A stretch of 64,000 nt of DNA from Hymenobacter sp. DG25B (GCF_000801315.1 NZ_CP010054.1:3410001-3474000), one strand, 5' to 3'. Shown: positions 1 through 8,962, counted from the first letter of the stretch. Translations and numbers: made by a program. The notes: a model not told the origin generated them from the sequence alone.

Positions 1-908
1 CGCACGGCCTCGTCGCGGTCGGTGGCGCCTTTGCTCTCGCCGCCGGAGTTGATTAAGCCAATGCGGCCCATGTAGCAGTTGGCCACCTGGTAGCGCGTGA
101 GGTCAATGGGGTTATCCGAGGCCAGCTTATCGTACATGGCCGGGTGGGTTTTGCCGAATTTCAGGGCCGCAAAGCCACCATTGTTTTCGGGTAGCTTCTG
201 CTTGATGATATCGGCCCCGATGGTAACGCCCAGGTGGTTGGCTTGCCCGGTGAGGTCAGCGGAAACGTGGTAGTCTTTGTCGGCGGTTTTAAAGGCATTG
301 TTGCGCGTGTAGCACCACAGCACCGTGGCCATGCCCAGCTCGTGCGCCCGCTCAAACGCCTGCGCCACTTCCTGTATCTGCCGGTTCGACTCCTCGGAGC
401 CAAAGTAAATAGTAGCCCCCACGGCCGTGGCGCCCAGGTTCCAGGCTTCCTCCACCGAGCCAAACATAATCTGGTCGAACTTATTGGGGTAAGTCAGCAG
501 CTCGTTGTGGTTGATTTTAACCAGGAACGGAATACGGTGGGCATACTTGCGGGCCACCGTGCCAAACGTACCAAAAGTAGTGGCCACGGCATTGCAGCCG
601 CCTTCCAGCGCCAGCTTAATAATATTTTCGGGGTCGAAGTACATGGGGTTGGGCCCGAAGGAAGCGCCGGCCGTGTGCTCAATACCCTGATCAACGGGCA
701 GAATGCTCAGATAGCCGGTGCCGGCCAGGCGGCCGTGGCCGTAGAGCTGGCCCAGACTGCGCAGCACTTGGGGTGGGCGGCTGGAGGGCACAAAGCAGCG
801 CTCCATAAAATCGGGGCCGGGCACGTGCAGCTGCTCTTTGCTGATGGTGGTGCACTGGTGCTGAAGAAGGGCATCCATTTCAGCAGTTTGGGGAAGAACG
901 GTGGCCAT
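1..908 (-). CDS. fbaB: class I fructose-bisphosphate aldolase, partial (3' end outside window)
   Basis: My own reading of the minus strand gives 302 residues from the ATG at 908 to the window edge with no stop, so the C-terminus is missing. The sequence fits the DhnA/FbaB-type class I aldolase that interconverts fructose-1,6-bisphosphate with DHAP and glyceraldehyde-3-phosphate in cytoplasmic glycolysis and gluconeogenesis. Visible marks are [12 protein letters not shown] near residue 68, [11 protein letters not shown] near 128 and [10 protein letters not shown] near 231; Lys236 is the expected Schiff-base lysine by family knowledge. It is divergent from the OmpA lipoprotein gene. The start is supported by a TATATTTG box 44 bases upstream. 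Confidence 0.93.
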   Translation of the reverse strand, partial: MATVLPQTAEMDALLQHQCTTISKEQLHVPGPDFMERCFVPSSRPPQVLRSLGQLYGHGRLAGTGYLSILPVDQGIEHTAGASFGPNPMYFDPENIIKLALEGGCNAVATTFGTFGTVARKYAHRIPFLVKINHNELLTYPNKFDQIMFGSVEEAWNLGATAVGATIYFGSEESNRQIQEVAQAFERAHELGMATVLWCYTRNNAFKTADKDYHVSADLTGQANHLGVTIGADIIKQKLPENNGGFAALKFGKTHPAMYDKLASDNPIDLTRYQVANCYMGRIGLINSGGESKGATDRDEAV

Positions 909-951
909 TTGCAAGGAATTTGGGTGGAACAAAACCAGGAAGGCAGGAAAA

Positions 952-959
952 CAAATATA
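952..959 (-). promoter_or_regulatory. -7 box upstream of fbaB
   Basis: The minus strand reads TATATTTG, a perfect match to the Bacteroidota -7 consensus TAnnTTTG, 44 bases before the aldolase ATG. I see no clear -33 TTG at the usual distance. Confidence 0.45.
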
Positions 960-1083
960 GACCGAAAACGAGTGGGTGCTACCCGGTAGTTTGCACCGTG
1001 CGGCCCGAAGTAGCTACCTTGGCCGGAGTATACGGCTTACGGACCGTGTGCGCATTTTCGTTGTGTTTACCCATGTTCCGGTT

Positions 1084-2091
1084 GTGAAAAAATCCTCTCT
1101 CCTGCTGCTGGCCGCTTCCGTGGCTACCACTTCCCTGCTGCCCGGCTGCGTAGCCTCCAAAAAATACGACGATCTGCGCGCCCGCCAGGCCGCCACTGAG
1201 CAGGCCAAAACTGAAGCGGAGCGCCAGCAGCGCCAGGCCGTAACCGAGCTCAAGAAAACCACCGATGAGCTGACCGAAATGCGCCTGCAGAACCGCCGCC
1301 TCGCCGACGACTCCGCCCAGACTGGCAACGCCCTGCGCCGCACCCGCTCCCTCTACACCCAGCTCACGGATAGCTACGATAAGCTGCTGAAGAACTCAGA
1401 CCGGGCTATGGCTGATAAATCCGCCGACTATAACAAAGTAGCCCGCGACCTGGCCCGCCGCGAGGCCGAGCTGGGCGAGCTGGAAACCTCGCTCAACAAA
1501 AGCAAAACCGCCATTGATAAGCTCAACGCCGACCTGAAAGTGCGGGAAGCCCGCATGGCTGAGCTGGAAAAAGCCCTGGCCGAAAAAGACAAAGCCGTCA
1601 ATGACCTGCGCGCCAGCGTCAGCAACGCCCTGCGCGGTTTCCAGGGCACCGATCTGGAAGTAAAGATGAAGGACGGCAAAGTGTACGTCTCACTCTCGGA
1701 GAAGCTGCTCTTCAAATCGGGCTCTACTAAAGTTGACCCCAAAGGCCAGGAAGCTCTCAAGCAGCTGGCCACCGTGCTCCAAACCCAGCCCGATGTGAAC
1801 GTGGTAGTAGAGGGCCATACCGATAATGTGCCTATTGCCCGGGGCACGGCCGGCCTGCAGGATAACTGGGACCTGAGCGTGCTGCGCGCCACCGAAATTG
1901 CCCGCCTGCTCACCGTTGGCGGCATTCAGCCGGAGCGCGTCACGGCTTCCGGCCGCGCGCAGTATATCCCCGTTGCCCCCAACGACAGCCCCGCTAACAA
2001 AGCCCTGAACCGCCGCACGGAAATCATCCTGACGCCCAAGCTCAACGAGCTGCTCAAGATTCTGGACTCCAACTCTACCAGCGGCAAGTAA
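1084..2091 (+). CDS. OmpA-family peptidoglycan-binding lipoprotein with coiled coil
   Basis: A 335-residue outer-membrane lipoprotein. I chose the GTG at 1084 because it opens directly with a lipoprotein signal (MKKSSLLLLAA, lipobox LLPGC, Cys22); the frame is open further upstream but that part lacks signal-peptide character. Residues about 27-185 are charged and alpha-helical, a probable coiled coil. The C-terminal third is an OmpA domain with GHTDN, NWDLSVLRA and the closing NRRTEI typical of diaminopimelate binding. The likely role is tethering the outer membrane to peptidoglycan. A weak promoter is possible (TTTG at 990, TACCTTGG at 1015). The gene ends at a strong bidirectional hairpin. 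Confidence 0.9.
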   Translation: MKKSSLLLLAASVATTSLLPGCVASKKYDDLRARQAATEQAKTEAERQQRQAVTELKKTTDELTEMRLQNRRLADDSAQTGNALRRTRSLYTQLTDSYDKLLKNSDRAMADKSADYNKVARDLARREAELGELETSLNKSKTAIDKLNADLKVREARMAELEKALAEKDKAVNDLRASVSNALRGFQGTDLEVKMKDGKVYVSLSEKLLFKSGSTKVDPKGQEALKQLATVLQTQPDVNVVVEGHTDNVPIARGTAGLQDNWDLSVLRATEIARLLTVGGIQPERVTASGRAQYIPVAPNDSPANKALNRRTEIILTPKLNELLKILDSNSTSGK

Positions 2092-2105
2092 GCAGCATCT
2101 CTTCC

Positions 2106-2152
2106 AAAGCAAAAAGAGCCGGCACTATACTAGTGCCGGCTCTTTTTGCTTT
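2106..2152. terminator. bidirectional terminator
   Basis: Perfect 22-base inverted arms (2106-2127 and 2131-2152) with a 3-base loop. T/A-rich outer ends make it usable on both strands. It serves the OmpA gene on the plus strand and faces the convergent SGNH hydrolase gene. Confidence 0.85.
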
Positions 2153-2168
2153 CGACTATAACATTAAT

Positions 2169-2329
2169 GTCATGCTAAGCACAGCGAAGCATCTCGCGTG
2201 CTGACTCTGTTGGGAAAGACCGTCATAAATGAACGGGTCATGCTGAGCGCAGCCGAAGCATCTCTACCGCTTCGTTGCCATGCTATCCAGCCGAAGCGGT
2301 AGAGATGCTTCGACTGCGCTCAGCATGAC
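2169..2329. repeat. intergenic palindromic repeat, two arms plus a divergent half copy
   Basis: Arms at 2237-2274 and 2292-2329 are inverted copies with a single difference over 38 bases; the core reads TCATGCTGAGCGCAG then CGAAGCATCTCTACCGCTTC. A shorter related copy in direct orientation begins at 2169 (GTCATGCTAAGCACAGCGAA). The element lies between convergent genes beyond the terminator. It has no coding content and resembles dispersed REP-like intergenic repeats. A similarly built but different element lies at 34483-34639. Confidence 0.8.
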
Positions 2330-2376
2330 GGTTAATATCGGCTATCTACGTGCCGGGCACTATGAAACGGCTGCTT

Positions 2377-3093
2377 CTACTTTACTAATCCCTGCACTAC
2401 CGGCACGGCCGCGTTGGCCCACAAGGCCATATGCTTGCCTGAGTAATGCAGCCCGTCCATGGTAAACTGGGAGGCGTCGCCGGCGGCGTTGCGGGTAAAG
2501 CCGGTTATATCCAGAAAGGCTACGCCCGCCTGCTGGCACTCCTGTTTGGCTACGGCATTAAACTGGTCTATTTCTGCGGCAATTTTAGTCTGGTCACGGC
2601 CGCGGGCGTAGGGCGAGGCACCCCAATCGGGTATAGACAGCACAAACACGCGGCCGGGCCGCCCGCCGGCCAGCTGAATAGCCTTTTGCAGCAGCTCGCG
2701 AAACTCCGTTTGGTAAGAAGCCAGGGGCAGGCCCCGATACTGATTATTTACGCCGATAAGCAGTGACACCAGCCCGTAGTTTTTCGGTGGGTTGGCTGCC
2801 TGAATGGCAGCCTGCAACTCACCCGTGGTCCAGCCGGTGCGGGCAATAATATCGGGCATTTGCAGGTTGAGGCCCTGCGCCTGGGCCATGCGGGCCAGCT
2901 GCACGCTCCACCGGTCGGTGGCCGGCACGCCCTCCCCAATGGTATAAGAATCGCCTAGGGACAGGAAACTGATGGCCGGGCCGGAAGGTGGCGGGATAGG
3001 CGTGGTACTCGGCCCGCTGGCTGGCGCGGGCTCCACGGTAGGCTTGGCACAACCAAAGCCCAATATCATCAGGATAAACAGCAGAATACGCAT
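2377..3093 (-). CDS. SGNH/GDSL-family hydrolase, lipoprotein
   Basis: 238 residues. The N-terminus MRILLFILMILGFGCAKP carries a lipobox, so the enzyme is probably anchored in the envelope. Block I reads LSLGDSYTIGEG near residue 45 (nucleophile Ser in GDSY), GVNNQY is the Asn block, and DGLHYSGKH near the C-terminus supplies the Asp-x-x-His pair. These are the hallmarks of SGNH esterases and lipases that cleave acyl or acetyl esters; the substrate cannot be told. The gene stands alone between the repeat region and an MBL-fold gene on the same strand. Confidence 0.88.
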   Translation of the reverse strand: MRILLFILMILGFGCAKPTVEPAPASGPSTTPIPPPSGPAISFLSLGDSYTIGEGVPATDRWSVQLARMAQAQGLNLQMPDIIARTGWTTGELQAAIQAANPPKNYGLVSLLIGVNNQYRGLPLASYQTEFRELLQKAIQLAGGRPGRVFVLSIPDWGASPYARGRDQTKIAAEIDQFNAVAKQECQQAGVAFLDITGFTRNAAGDASQFTMDGLHYSGKHMALWANAAVPVVQGLVK

Positions 3094-3251
3094 GCAGAAA
3101 ATTCAGTAGAAGGTAAACGCCTGCATGTACGCCTAAGCCAAAGTTTCAGATTGATGGCGGCTTATTGAGCGCACTATCTTGCCTTGACATGTTCCGCCAA
3201 ATGCTCTTCTCTAGAAGCATAAAGCCTTTTCATATTTCGAAAGTGCCATGG

Positions 3252-4247
3252 TTATTTCCCGCGGTAAACATGCCACCAGTAGCCCGGCAACGGCCCGTCT
3301 GCCACCGTTACGCGCTGGCCGGGAGCCGGCAGGAGCAATTGCGCTTCCGGTCCGGCCGCAGCTACCAGCCGGTCGGCGGGCTCATGCCAGCTATGAAAGG
3401 CCAGGTTGAAGGTGGCCCAGTGCAAGGGCAGCAATGCTCCGCCACCCAGCGCCCGATAGGCCGCCAGCGCATGGTCGGGCCCCATGTGGATATCGGCCCA
3501 CATTTCATCGTACGCCCCTATTTCGAGCATTACCAGATCAAAAGGGCCGTAGGCAGTTCCTATTTCGCGGAACCCGGCTTCATACGGGCCGGAGTCGCCG
3601 CCGAAGAAAGCGCGGTGTGTGGGGCCGAGGATGCACCAGGAGGCCCACAGCGTATTGTCGCGGGTAAGGGTGCGGCCCGAAAAGTGGCGAGCGGGCGTGG
3701 CAGCCAGCGTATGGGTGTTGCCCACTTTCACTTCCTGCCACCAGTCCAGCTCGGTAATCAGCTCCGCAGGAATACCCCAACGGCGCAGGTGGCTGCCTAC
3801 GCCCAGCGGGCAATAAAACGGTACGCCGGTTTGGCCCAGTGCCCGAATGGCGTCTTTATCGAGGTGGTCGTAATGGTCGTGGGAAAGGAGGACGCCGTCC
3901 AGCGGGGGCAGTTCGGCCAAAGCCAGCGGCGGGTCAAAAAACCGCCGGGGGCCAAGCAAGGTGCTGGGAGATGCCCGCTGCCGCCAGACGGGGTCCGTCA
4001 AAAACCGCTTGCCATCGAGCTCAATCAGCGTGGATGAGTGCCCGAACCAGGTAACGCGCAGCGCATCGGCCGGCACAGGCTGCGCCAGCGCGGCGGCATC
4101 GGCCGCAAAAGGCCCCAGCGGCTGTTGCGGCTCCCGCTCCTCCTTACCCGTCAGCCAGCGGCGCGCCATGCGCCCATACTCCCCCGACATGCCCGTGGGA
4201 ATAGTGTTCAGATACTTTTTGCCGTTGAACCGGGAAGGTGTTTTCAT
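3252..4247 (-). CDS. MBL-fold metallo-hydrolase (NAPE-PLD/UlaG-like)
   Basis: 331 residues with a metallo-beta-lactamase fold. FGHSSTLIELDG then FLTDPVW leads into the zinc motif LLSHDHYDHLD, with further candidate ligands in PARHFSGRT, GGDSGPYE and LPLHWATF. The C-terminal half matches the family of N-acyl-phosphatidylethanolamine phospholipase D-like and UlaG-like hydrolases (residues FGPFDLVMLEIGAYDEMW region). There is no signal peptide, so it is probably cytoplasmic or peripheral to the inner membrane. The N-terminal 70 residues (GEYGRMARRWLTG) are typical of this bacterial subfamily. The substrate is unknown. The opposite-strand open frame here is a shadow. Confidence 0.88.
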   Translation of the reverse strand: MKTPSRFNGKKYLNTIPTGMSGEYGRMARRWLTGKEEREPQQPLGPFAADAAALAQPVPADALRVTWFGHSSTLIELDGKRFLTDPVWRQRASPSTLLGPRRFFDPPLALAELPPLDGVLLSHDHYDHLDKDAIRALGQTGVPFYCPLGVGSHLRRWGIPAELITELDWWQEVKVGNTHTLAATPARHFSGRTLTRDNTLWASWCILGPTHRAFFGGDSGPYEAGFREIGTAYGPFDLVMLEIGAYDEMWADIHMGPDHALAAYRALGGGALLPLHWATFNLAFHSWHEPADRLVAAAGPEAQLLLPAPGQRVTVADGPLPGYWWHVYRGK

Positions 4248-4328
4248 AGGAAGTACGCGGCATTAGTGCGCGTTTGGGAGATGACGGGTGAGCGGACCGA
4301 ATTACTTTAACGGCATCTCCTAAAAACG

Positions 4329-4358
4329 AAACCACCCGACCAAATGGCCGGGCGGTTT
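4329..4358 (-). terminator. terminator of the cystathionine gamma-synthase gene
   Basis: 13-base arms (4329-4341 and 4346-4358) around AAAT. The two non-Watson-Crick positions become G-U pairs only in the minus-strand RNA, so it acts for the gene ending at 4379. Confidence 0.75.
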
Positions 4359-4378
4359 TAGAATTGGCAACGGATATT

Positions 4379-5518
4379 TTACCCAATGGCCTGCTTCAGG
4401 TCCTCAATCAAATCTTCCGCATCCTCAATACCTACACTCAGGCGGATAAGCGAATCGGAGAGGCCGGATTTGCGGCGCTCCTCGGCGGGAATGCTGGCGT
4501 GCGTCATGGATGCGGGATGGCCCGAGAGGCTTTCTACGCCGCCCAGGCTTTCGGCCAGCGAGAACAGCTCAAATTTTTCCAGGACGGCCACGGCATCTTC
4601 CATCCGGTCGCCTTTCAATACAAACGACATCATGCCGCCAAAACCACGCATTTGCCGGGCCGCAATGGCATGGTTAGGATGCTCCGGGAAGCCGGGCCAG
4701 AACACCTTTTCTACTTTGGGATGGTTCTGGAGGTACTCGGCTACGGCGCGGCCGTTTTCGCAGTGGCGTTGCATGCGAATGTGCAGGGTTTTGAGGCCGC
4801 GCAGCACTAGGAAGCAATCCTGAGGGCCGGGCGTGCCGCCGCAGGCGTTCTGCAGGAAGCGCAGCCGCTCGTGCAGCGCATCATCCTTCACAATCACGGC
4901 GCCCATGACCACATCGGAGTGGCCGCCCATGTACTTAGTGAGGGAGTGCATCACCATATCGGCGCCCAGATCCAGCGGAGTTTGCAGGTAGGGCGTGGAG
5001 AAGGTATTGTCTACCACCAGCAACGCCCCGGCTTTTTTGGCTACGGCGGCGGCAGCTTCAATATCAATAATATTGAGCAGCGGATTGGTAGGCGTTTCTA
5101 CCCAGATAAGCTTGGTGTTGGCGGTTACTTTTTCCTCTACGGCCTTCATATCGTGCATGGGCACGAAGTGAAATTTGATGCCGTAGTTGGCGAAAACCTT
5201 GGTGAAAAGGCGGTAGGTGCCGCCGTACAGGTCGTTGGTGGAAATCACTTCGTCGCCGGGCTGCAGGAGCTTGATAATGCAGTCGATGGCGGCCATACCG
5301 GAGGCAAAGGCCAGGCCGTGCTGGCCGTTTTCCAGCGCGGCCAGGGCATTTTGCAGCTGGGTGCGGGTGGGGTTGTGGGTGCGGGAGTATTCGTAGCCTT
5401 TGTGGTCGCCGGGGGAGCGTTGCACGTAGGTCGAGGTCTGGTAGATGGGCGTCATAATAGCCCCGGTTTCGGGGTCGGGATGCACGCCGGCGTGGATGGC
5501 TTTGGTTCCGAATTTCAT
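4379..5518 (-). CDS. metB: cystathionine gamma-synthase/lyase family PLP enzyme
   Basis: 379 residues from ATG 5518; the open frame runs on upstream to 5566, but [11 protein letters not shown] is the standard family start. It is a fold-type I PLP enzyme of trans-sulfuration: [11 protein letters not shown] binds phosphate, FASGMAAI follows, [12 protein letters not shown] holds the PLP-pairing Asp, and [16 protein letters not shown] carries the Schiff-base Lys. [17 protein letters not shown] near the C-terminus is characteristic. Synthase (methionine synthesis) versus gamma-lyase (cysteine synthesis) cannot be settled from sequence alone; Bacteroidota enzymes of this group are often annotated as either. 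Confidence 0.9.
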   Translation of the reverse strand: MKFGTKAIHAGVHPDPETGAIMTPIYQTSTYVQRSPGDHKGYEYSRTHNPTRTQLQNALAALENGQHGLAFASGMAAIDCIIKLLQPGDEVISTNDLYGGTYRLFTKVFANYGIKFHFVPMHDMKAVEEKVTANTKLIWVETPTNPLLNIIDIEAAAAVAKKAGALLVVDNTFSTPYLQTPLDLGADMVMHSLTKYMGGHSDVVMGAVIVKDDALHERLRFLQNACGGTPGPQDCFLVLRGLKTLHIRMQRHCENGRAVAEYLQNHPKVEKVFWPGFPEHPNHAIAARQMRGFGGMMSFVLKGDRMEDAVAVLEKFELFSLAESLGGVESLSGHPASMTHASIPAEERRKSGLSDSLIRLSVGIEDAEDLIEDLKQAIG

Positions 5519-5636
5519 GTAGAACGTTCTTGGAGTGGGGGCAAACGCGGAAGACTTGGGGCGCAAAGGTAGGCAAGTGTAAGTATCCTCGGTCTGCTGG
5601 GTTTATAGCTTTACTAACTGTTTTTTCAGCAGCCCT

Positions 5637-5665
5637 TTGCCATTCCTAGTGAACTACCTAACTTG
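5637..5665 (+). promoter_or_regulatory. predicted promoter of the DUF2167 gene
   Basis: TTG at 5637 and TAACTTG at 5659 are 19 bases apart, the spacing of Bacteroidota -33/-7 promoters. Transcription would begin near 5672, which supports the TTG start at 5700 over the open frame start at 5637. Confidence 0.35.
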
Positions 5666-5699
5666 TTGGGAAAATACAATTCACCTTTATTTTATCTAC

Positions 5700-6632
5700 T
5701 TGAAAAAATTTTTACTCCTGGCAGTTCTCGGCTTACTACAGCTGAGCGCCGCCGCCACTACACCGGAAGTGGCCGAGCGTACGGCCCGCGAAAAAGCGTA
5801 TGCTGATTCCGTAAATGCCACCTTTCACTACCAGACCGGTAAAGTTGCGCTGCCCCAGAGCCTGGGCGACTTAACCGTGCCCGCCGGATTTCGCTACCTA
5901 GATTCGGACCAAAGCAAGCGGTTACTCACGGAAGTGTGGGGAAATCCGCAGGGGGAGTCGCTAGGCATGCTACTACCCGCTGACCGTGGCCCCCTGAGTG
6001 ACAATAACTGGGCTTTTGTACTCCAGTATGAAGATATGGGCTACGTGAAGGATGATGATGCCGATGAAATAAACTACGATGACCTGCTGAAGGAAATGCA
6101 GGAAGACACGGAGCAGGAAAACAAAGGGCGGGTAGAAGCCGGTTATGAGCCTGTTACCCTCGTTGGGTGGGCTGCCCAGCCCTATTATGACAAAAAGCTG
6201 AACGTACTACACTGGGCGCAGGAGTTGAAGTTTGGGGAGGCTACCGAAAATACGCTCAATTATAATGTGCGCTTACTGGGCCGGAAAGGCGTGCTTATCC
6301 TGAATGCAGTAGGCAATACCTCGCAATTGCCGGAGGTACGTAGCTCTATTCCAAACGTTATTCCCAGCGTCACCTTTGCCAATGGCCTTCGCTACGCCGA
6401 TTTTCAGCCCGATCTGGACCAAGTAGCCGCGTATGGTATTGGCGGCCTAGTAGCGGGTAAGGTGCTGGCTAAGGTGGGCTTTTTCGCACTTATCCTCAAA
6501 TTCTGGAAAGTACTACTGGCCTTGGCAGCAGGAGGCTGGTCGGTTATCAGGCGCTTTTTTGGAGGCAAAGAGGCCGAGGAGGCGGAACCCGCTTTGGAAG
6601 CAACTGAGGAAACCCTACCCTATGAGGTGTAG
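5700..6632 (+). CDS. DUF2167 family membrane protein
   Basis: 310 residues from TTG 5700, chosen because it gives a clean signal peptide (MKKFLLLAVLGLLQLSAAA); upstream codons lack one. Family marks are WAFVLQYEDMGYVKDDDAD and VGWAAQPYYDKKLNVLHWAQ, and the C-terminal region has a hydrophobic segment (GGLVAGKVLAKVGFFALIL) before a charged tail. DUF2167 proteins are inner-membrane proteins of unknown function with a large periplasmic part. A G/C-rich hairpin follows, then the VTT-domain gene 72 bases downstream on the same strand; the two could be partly co-transcribed. Confidence 0.88.
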   Translation: MKKFLLLAVLGLLQLSAAATTPEVAERTAREKAYADSVNATFHYQTGKVALPQSLGDLTVPAGFRYLDSDQSKRLLTEVWGNPQGESLGMLLPADRGPLSDNNWAFVLQYEDMGYVKDDDADEINYDDLLKEMQEDTEQENKGRVEAGYEPVTLVGWAAQPYYDKKLNVLHWAQELKFGEATENTLNYNVRLLGRKGVLILNAVGNTSQLPEVRSSIPNVIPSVTFANGLRYADFQPDLDQVAAYGIGGLVAGKVLAKVGFFALILKFWKVLLALAAGGWSVIRRFFGGKEAEEAEPALEATEETLPYEV

Positions 6633-6663
6633 CCTTATCGTCATTACTTACGTTCATATCTTC

Positions 6664-6692
6664 GGGCCGGCCCTTTGTGCCGGCCCGTTTGT
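6664..6692 (+). terminator. possible terminator after DUF2167 gene
   Basis: GGGCCGGC pairs with GCCGGCCC across a 7-base loop, followed by GTTTGTTT. It sits only 13 bases before the next start, so it may be an attenuating hairpin rather than a full stop. Confidence 0.4.
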
Positions 6693-6704
6693 TTGCTACT
6701 GCCT

Positions 6705-7424
6705 ATGGCTTTCGTTAAAGAGCTTTTTCAAAAAAACGCCGCCACCCTGCTCTCCATGCTGCTGCTGGTGGCCATGCCGGTAGTGGGCAGTTCCTCGCTC
6801 ACGTATTTTCTGTACCGTAACCAGGAACTGCTCCAGAACCTGAGCTTGGGCGGCGCGGTATTTTACTTCGTGGTCATTGCCTTCACCATGGCCTTTGCCC
6901 TTACGCCTACCACGTTTGTGGCCATTGTAACGGGGTTTTATCTGGGCTGGGTGGGCTTACCCGGCATGGTGCTGGCCTATGCGCTGGCCGCTTTCATTGG
7001 CTACCATATTGCGGCTTCGCTGGATCATGGCCGCATGCTGCAGTTTCTGCACCACTTTCCCAAGGCCGATGCCGTAATGCGCGAGTTGCGCCACGAAAGC
7101 TGGCAGCTGATTGTGCTCACCCGCATTTCGCCGGTGCTGCCCTTTGCGCTCATGACGTTTGTTTTGGCCGTGATGCGCGTAAACCGACATAAATTTCTGC
7201 TGGCCTCGGTGGTAGGCATGCTCCCGCGCAGCCTGTTTTTTTACTGGCTGGGCACCCAGGCCCAGGATGCGCTGGCCCTGCTTAATAACCCCGACACCGG
7301 CACGGGCGGCAAAGTATTGGTGCTGGTGCTCATTGTGGTATCGTTATTCGGGCTGTATTACCTGTTTAACCGGGCCCTGAAGCGGGCATTAAGTAAAAAC
7401 GCAGCCGAGACGCAAAAAAATTAA
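6705..7424 (+). CDS. TVP38/TMEM64 family (VTT/DedA-like) membrane protein
   Basis: 239 residues from ATG 6705 (MAFVKELFQKN); longer starts run through the hairpin. About five hydrophobic segments are visible. The VTT core shows ALTPTTFVAIVTGFYLGW, a Gly-rich helix (AALAAFIGYHIA region) and LTRISPVLPFALMTFV with the Arg-x-x-Pro re-entrant motif of DedA/TVP38 proteins. Relatives move or scramble phospholipids or undecaprenyl phosphate across membranes; which lipid is handled here is unknown. It ends just before a tRNA gene on the same strand. Confidence 0.88.
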   Translation: MAFVKELFQKNAATLLSMLLLVAMPVVGSSSLTYFLYRNQELLQNLSLGGAVFYFVVIAFTMAFALTPTTFVAIVTGFYLGWVGLPGMVLAYALAAFIGYHIAASLDHGRMLQFLHHFPKADAVMRELRHESWQLIVLTRISPVLPFALMTFVLAVMRVNRHKFLLASVVGMLPRSLFFYWLGTQAQDALALLNNPDTGTGGKVLVLVLIVVSLFGLYYLFNRALKRALSKNAAETQKN

Positions 7425-7487
7425 AACTGACTTTCAGCTTCTTGCGCGCGGCAATTCGTTTTTTCAGCAGAAAATCCGCCCACCGGC

Positions 7488-7519
7488 TTGCCAGACAAAA
7501 TATTTAGCTGTTATCTTTG
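7488..7519 (+). promoter_or_regulatory. promoter of the tRNA-Arg gene
   Basis: TTG at 7488-7490, 21 bases, then TATCTTTG at 7512-7519, a textbook Bacteroidota -33/-7 pair. The mature tRNA begins 19 bases further on. Confidence 0.7.
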
Positions 7520-7538
7520 TGCTCCTCAAAAGGGAAAT

Positions 7539-7612
7539 GGTTGTGTAGCTCAATTGGATAGAGCATCTGACTACGAATCAGAAGGTTTAAGGTTCGACTC
7601 CTTACACGACCA
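7539..7612 (+). tRNA. tRNA-Arg (anticodon ACG)
   Basis: A full cloverleaf of 74 bases. The acceptor arms GGTTGTG/CACGACC pair with one U-G, the D-arm is GCTC...GAGC, the anticodon stem TCTGA/TCAGA encloses CTACGAA, and the T-arm is TAAGG TTCGACT CCTTA. The anticodon ACG is expected to be read as ICG and decode CGN. The discriminator is A and CCA is not encoded. Confidence 0.97.
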
Positions 7613-7613
7613 C

Positions 7614-7646
7614 AAAAGCCCCTCAGCACCGCGCTGAGGGGCTTTT
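7614..7646 (+). terminator. terminator of the tRNA-Arg gene
   Basis: 14-base perfect arms (7614-7627, 7633-7646) followed by T residues, directly behind the tRNA. Confidence 0.88.
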
Positions 7647-7738
7647 TCCTTTTACTCTGCTCTGCAGGCTGCCTTGGGGTGGCTGCCGTAGAGGCAGCAA
7701 ATTGTTGAGGCAGCATCAACCCGCTCGCTTACAACGCG

Positions 7739-7746
7739 TACCTTTG
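7739..7746 (+). promoter_or_regulatory. -7 box upstream of the ferredoxin-NADP reductase gene
   Basis: TACCTTTG fits TAnnTTTG exactly, 82 bases before the ATG at 7828. No convincing -33 element was found. Confidence 0.4.
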
Positions 7747-7827
7747 CAGCCGTTTGCCGGGAGCGGCCAACGTTTTGCCTAGTTTTCTTGTTACGAGAGC
7801 AACCTTTTCGCGAATCTTTTGCTGCGT

Positions 7828-8841
7828 ATGAATACCATTTCCACCGATATCTGCATCATTGGGGCTGGCCCGGTGGGCCTGTTTGCCGTATTTGAGGCCG
7901 GACTTTTGAAATTGCGCTGCCACGTGGTAGACGCTCTGGCACAGGTGGGCGGGCAGCTCTCGGAGATATATCCCAAGAAACCCATCTACGATATTCCGGG
8001 CTTTCCCAACATCCTGGCCGGCGACCTGGTGCGCAACCTCATGCAGCAGATTGAGCCCTTCCACCCCACCTTCACTTTGGGTGAGCGGGTAGAGCGCTTT
8101 GCCAAGCTCGACGACGGCTCGTTCCAGCTTTTCACCACCGACGGCACCGAAATTCTCTGCAAGACCATTGCCATTGCGGGCGGCCTGGGCTCTTTTGAGC
8201 CCCGCAAGCCAGCTATTGAGGATCTGGAGAAATTTGAAGGCGGCCGCGGCGTGCACTATATGGTGCGCGACCCGGAAAACTTCCGCGACCAGCGCCTGGT
8301 TATTGCCGGCGGCGGCGACTCGGCTCTCGACTGGACCATCTTTCTGGCCGACGTGGCCAAAGAAGTAACCCTGGTACACCGCGGCACTACCTTCCGCGGC
8401 GCCGCCGACTCGGCCGAGAAAGTACAGAAGCTGCACGAGGCCGGCAAAGTACGCCTGGTGCTGAGCAGCAACGTAACCCACGTGCACGGCAACGGCAAGC
8501 TGGAGGCCGTTACCATCACCGCCAACAACGGCGAAACCGAATCCGTACCGCTGGACCACTTCATTCCCCTGTTCGGCCTCACGCCTAAGCTGGGGCCCAT
8601 TGGCGAGTGGGGTTTGGAGCTGCAAGATGATGCCGTGAAGGTGAATACTCTGGACTACTCCACCTCGCTGCCCGGTGTATTTGCCATTGGCGACATCAAC
8701 ACCTACCCCGGCAAGCTGAAACTTATCCTCTGTGGCTTCCACGAGGCTGCGCTCATGGCCCAGGGGGCTTTCAAGTACATCAACCCGGATAAGAAATATG
8801 TACTGAAGTACACCACCGTAAACGGAGTACCCACGCTCTAG
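7828..8841 (+). CDS. NAD(P)/FAD-dependent oxidoreductase, ferredoxin-NADP+ reductase type 2
   Basis: 337 residues from ATG 7828. It is thioredoxin-reductase-like: the FAD dinucleotide site is CIIGAGPVGLFA near residue 11, the NADPH site is VIAGGGDSALDW near 155, and AIGDINTYPGKLKLILCGFHEA near 290 closes the FAD fold. It lacks the CxxC redox pair of true thioredoxin reductases, as is typical for YumC/TrxR-like ferredoxin-NADP reductases. It would pass electrons between NADPH and a ferredoxin in the cytoplasm. A 2Fe-2S ferredoxin gene lies 121 bases downstream in the same direction and is the obvious partner. Confidence 0.92.
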   Translation: MNTISTDICIIGAGPVGLFAVFEAGLLKLRCHVVDALAQVGGQLSEIYPKKPIYDIPGFPNILAGDLVRNLMQQIEPFHPTFTLGERVERFAKLDDGSFQLFTTDGTEILCKTIAIAGGLGSFEPRKPAIEDLEKFEGGRGVHYMVRDPENFRDQRLVIAGGGDSALDWTIFLADVAKEVTLVHRGTTFRGAADSAEKVQKLHEAGKVRLVLSSNVTHVHGNGKLEAVTITANNGETESVPLDHFIPLFGLTPKLGPIGEWGLELQDDAVKVNTLDYSTSLPGVFAIGDINTYPGKLKLILCGFHEAALMAQGAFKYINPDKKYVLKYTTVNGVPTL

Positions 8842-8869
8842 TAGCGTTATCCTTCCGGATATTATCAAG

Positions 8870-8904
8870 AAGAAGAGGTGGGTTTGCCTGCCTCTTCTTT
8901 TCTT
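8870..8904 (+). terminator. terminator between reductase and ferredoxin genes
   Basis: AAGAAGAGG (8870-8878) pairs with CCTCTTCTT (8891-8899), followed by TTCTTT. The stem is moderate, so some read-through into the ferredoxin gene is likely. Confidence 0.55.
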
Positions 8905-8962
8905 TGCACCCCGGCCCGGAAATCTGGCGCCCTTGTTTTGATAGTTTTACTGACGCTGTGAT

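Noticed and set aside
234..989. 251-residue plus-strand ORF at the left end
   Set aside because: It lies antisense to the aldolase, whose reading frame is open to the edge and shows clear family motifs.
3165..4037. 290-residue plus-strand ORF
   Set aside because: Shadow of the MBL-fold gene, which has the HxHxDH zinc motif.
7729..8868. 379-residue minus-strand ORF
   Set aside because: Shadow of the ferredoxin-NADP reductase gene, which has complete FAD and NADPH motifs.
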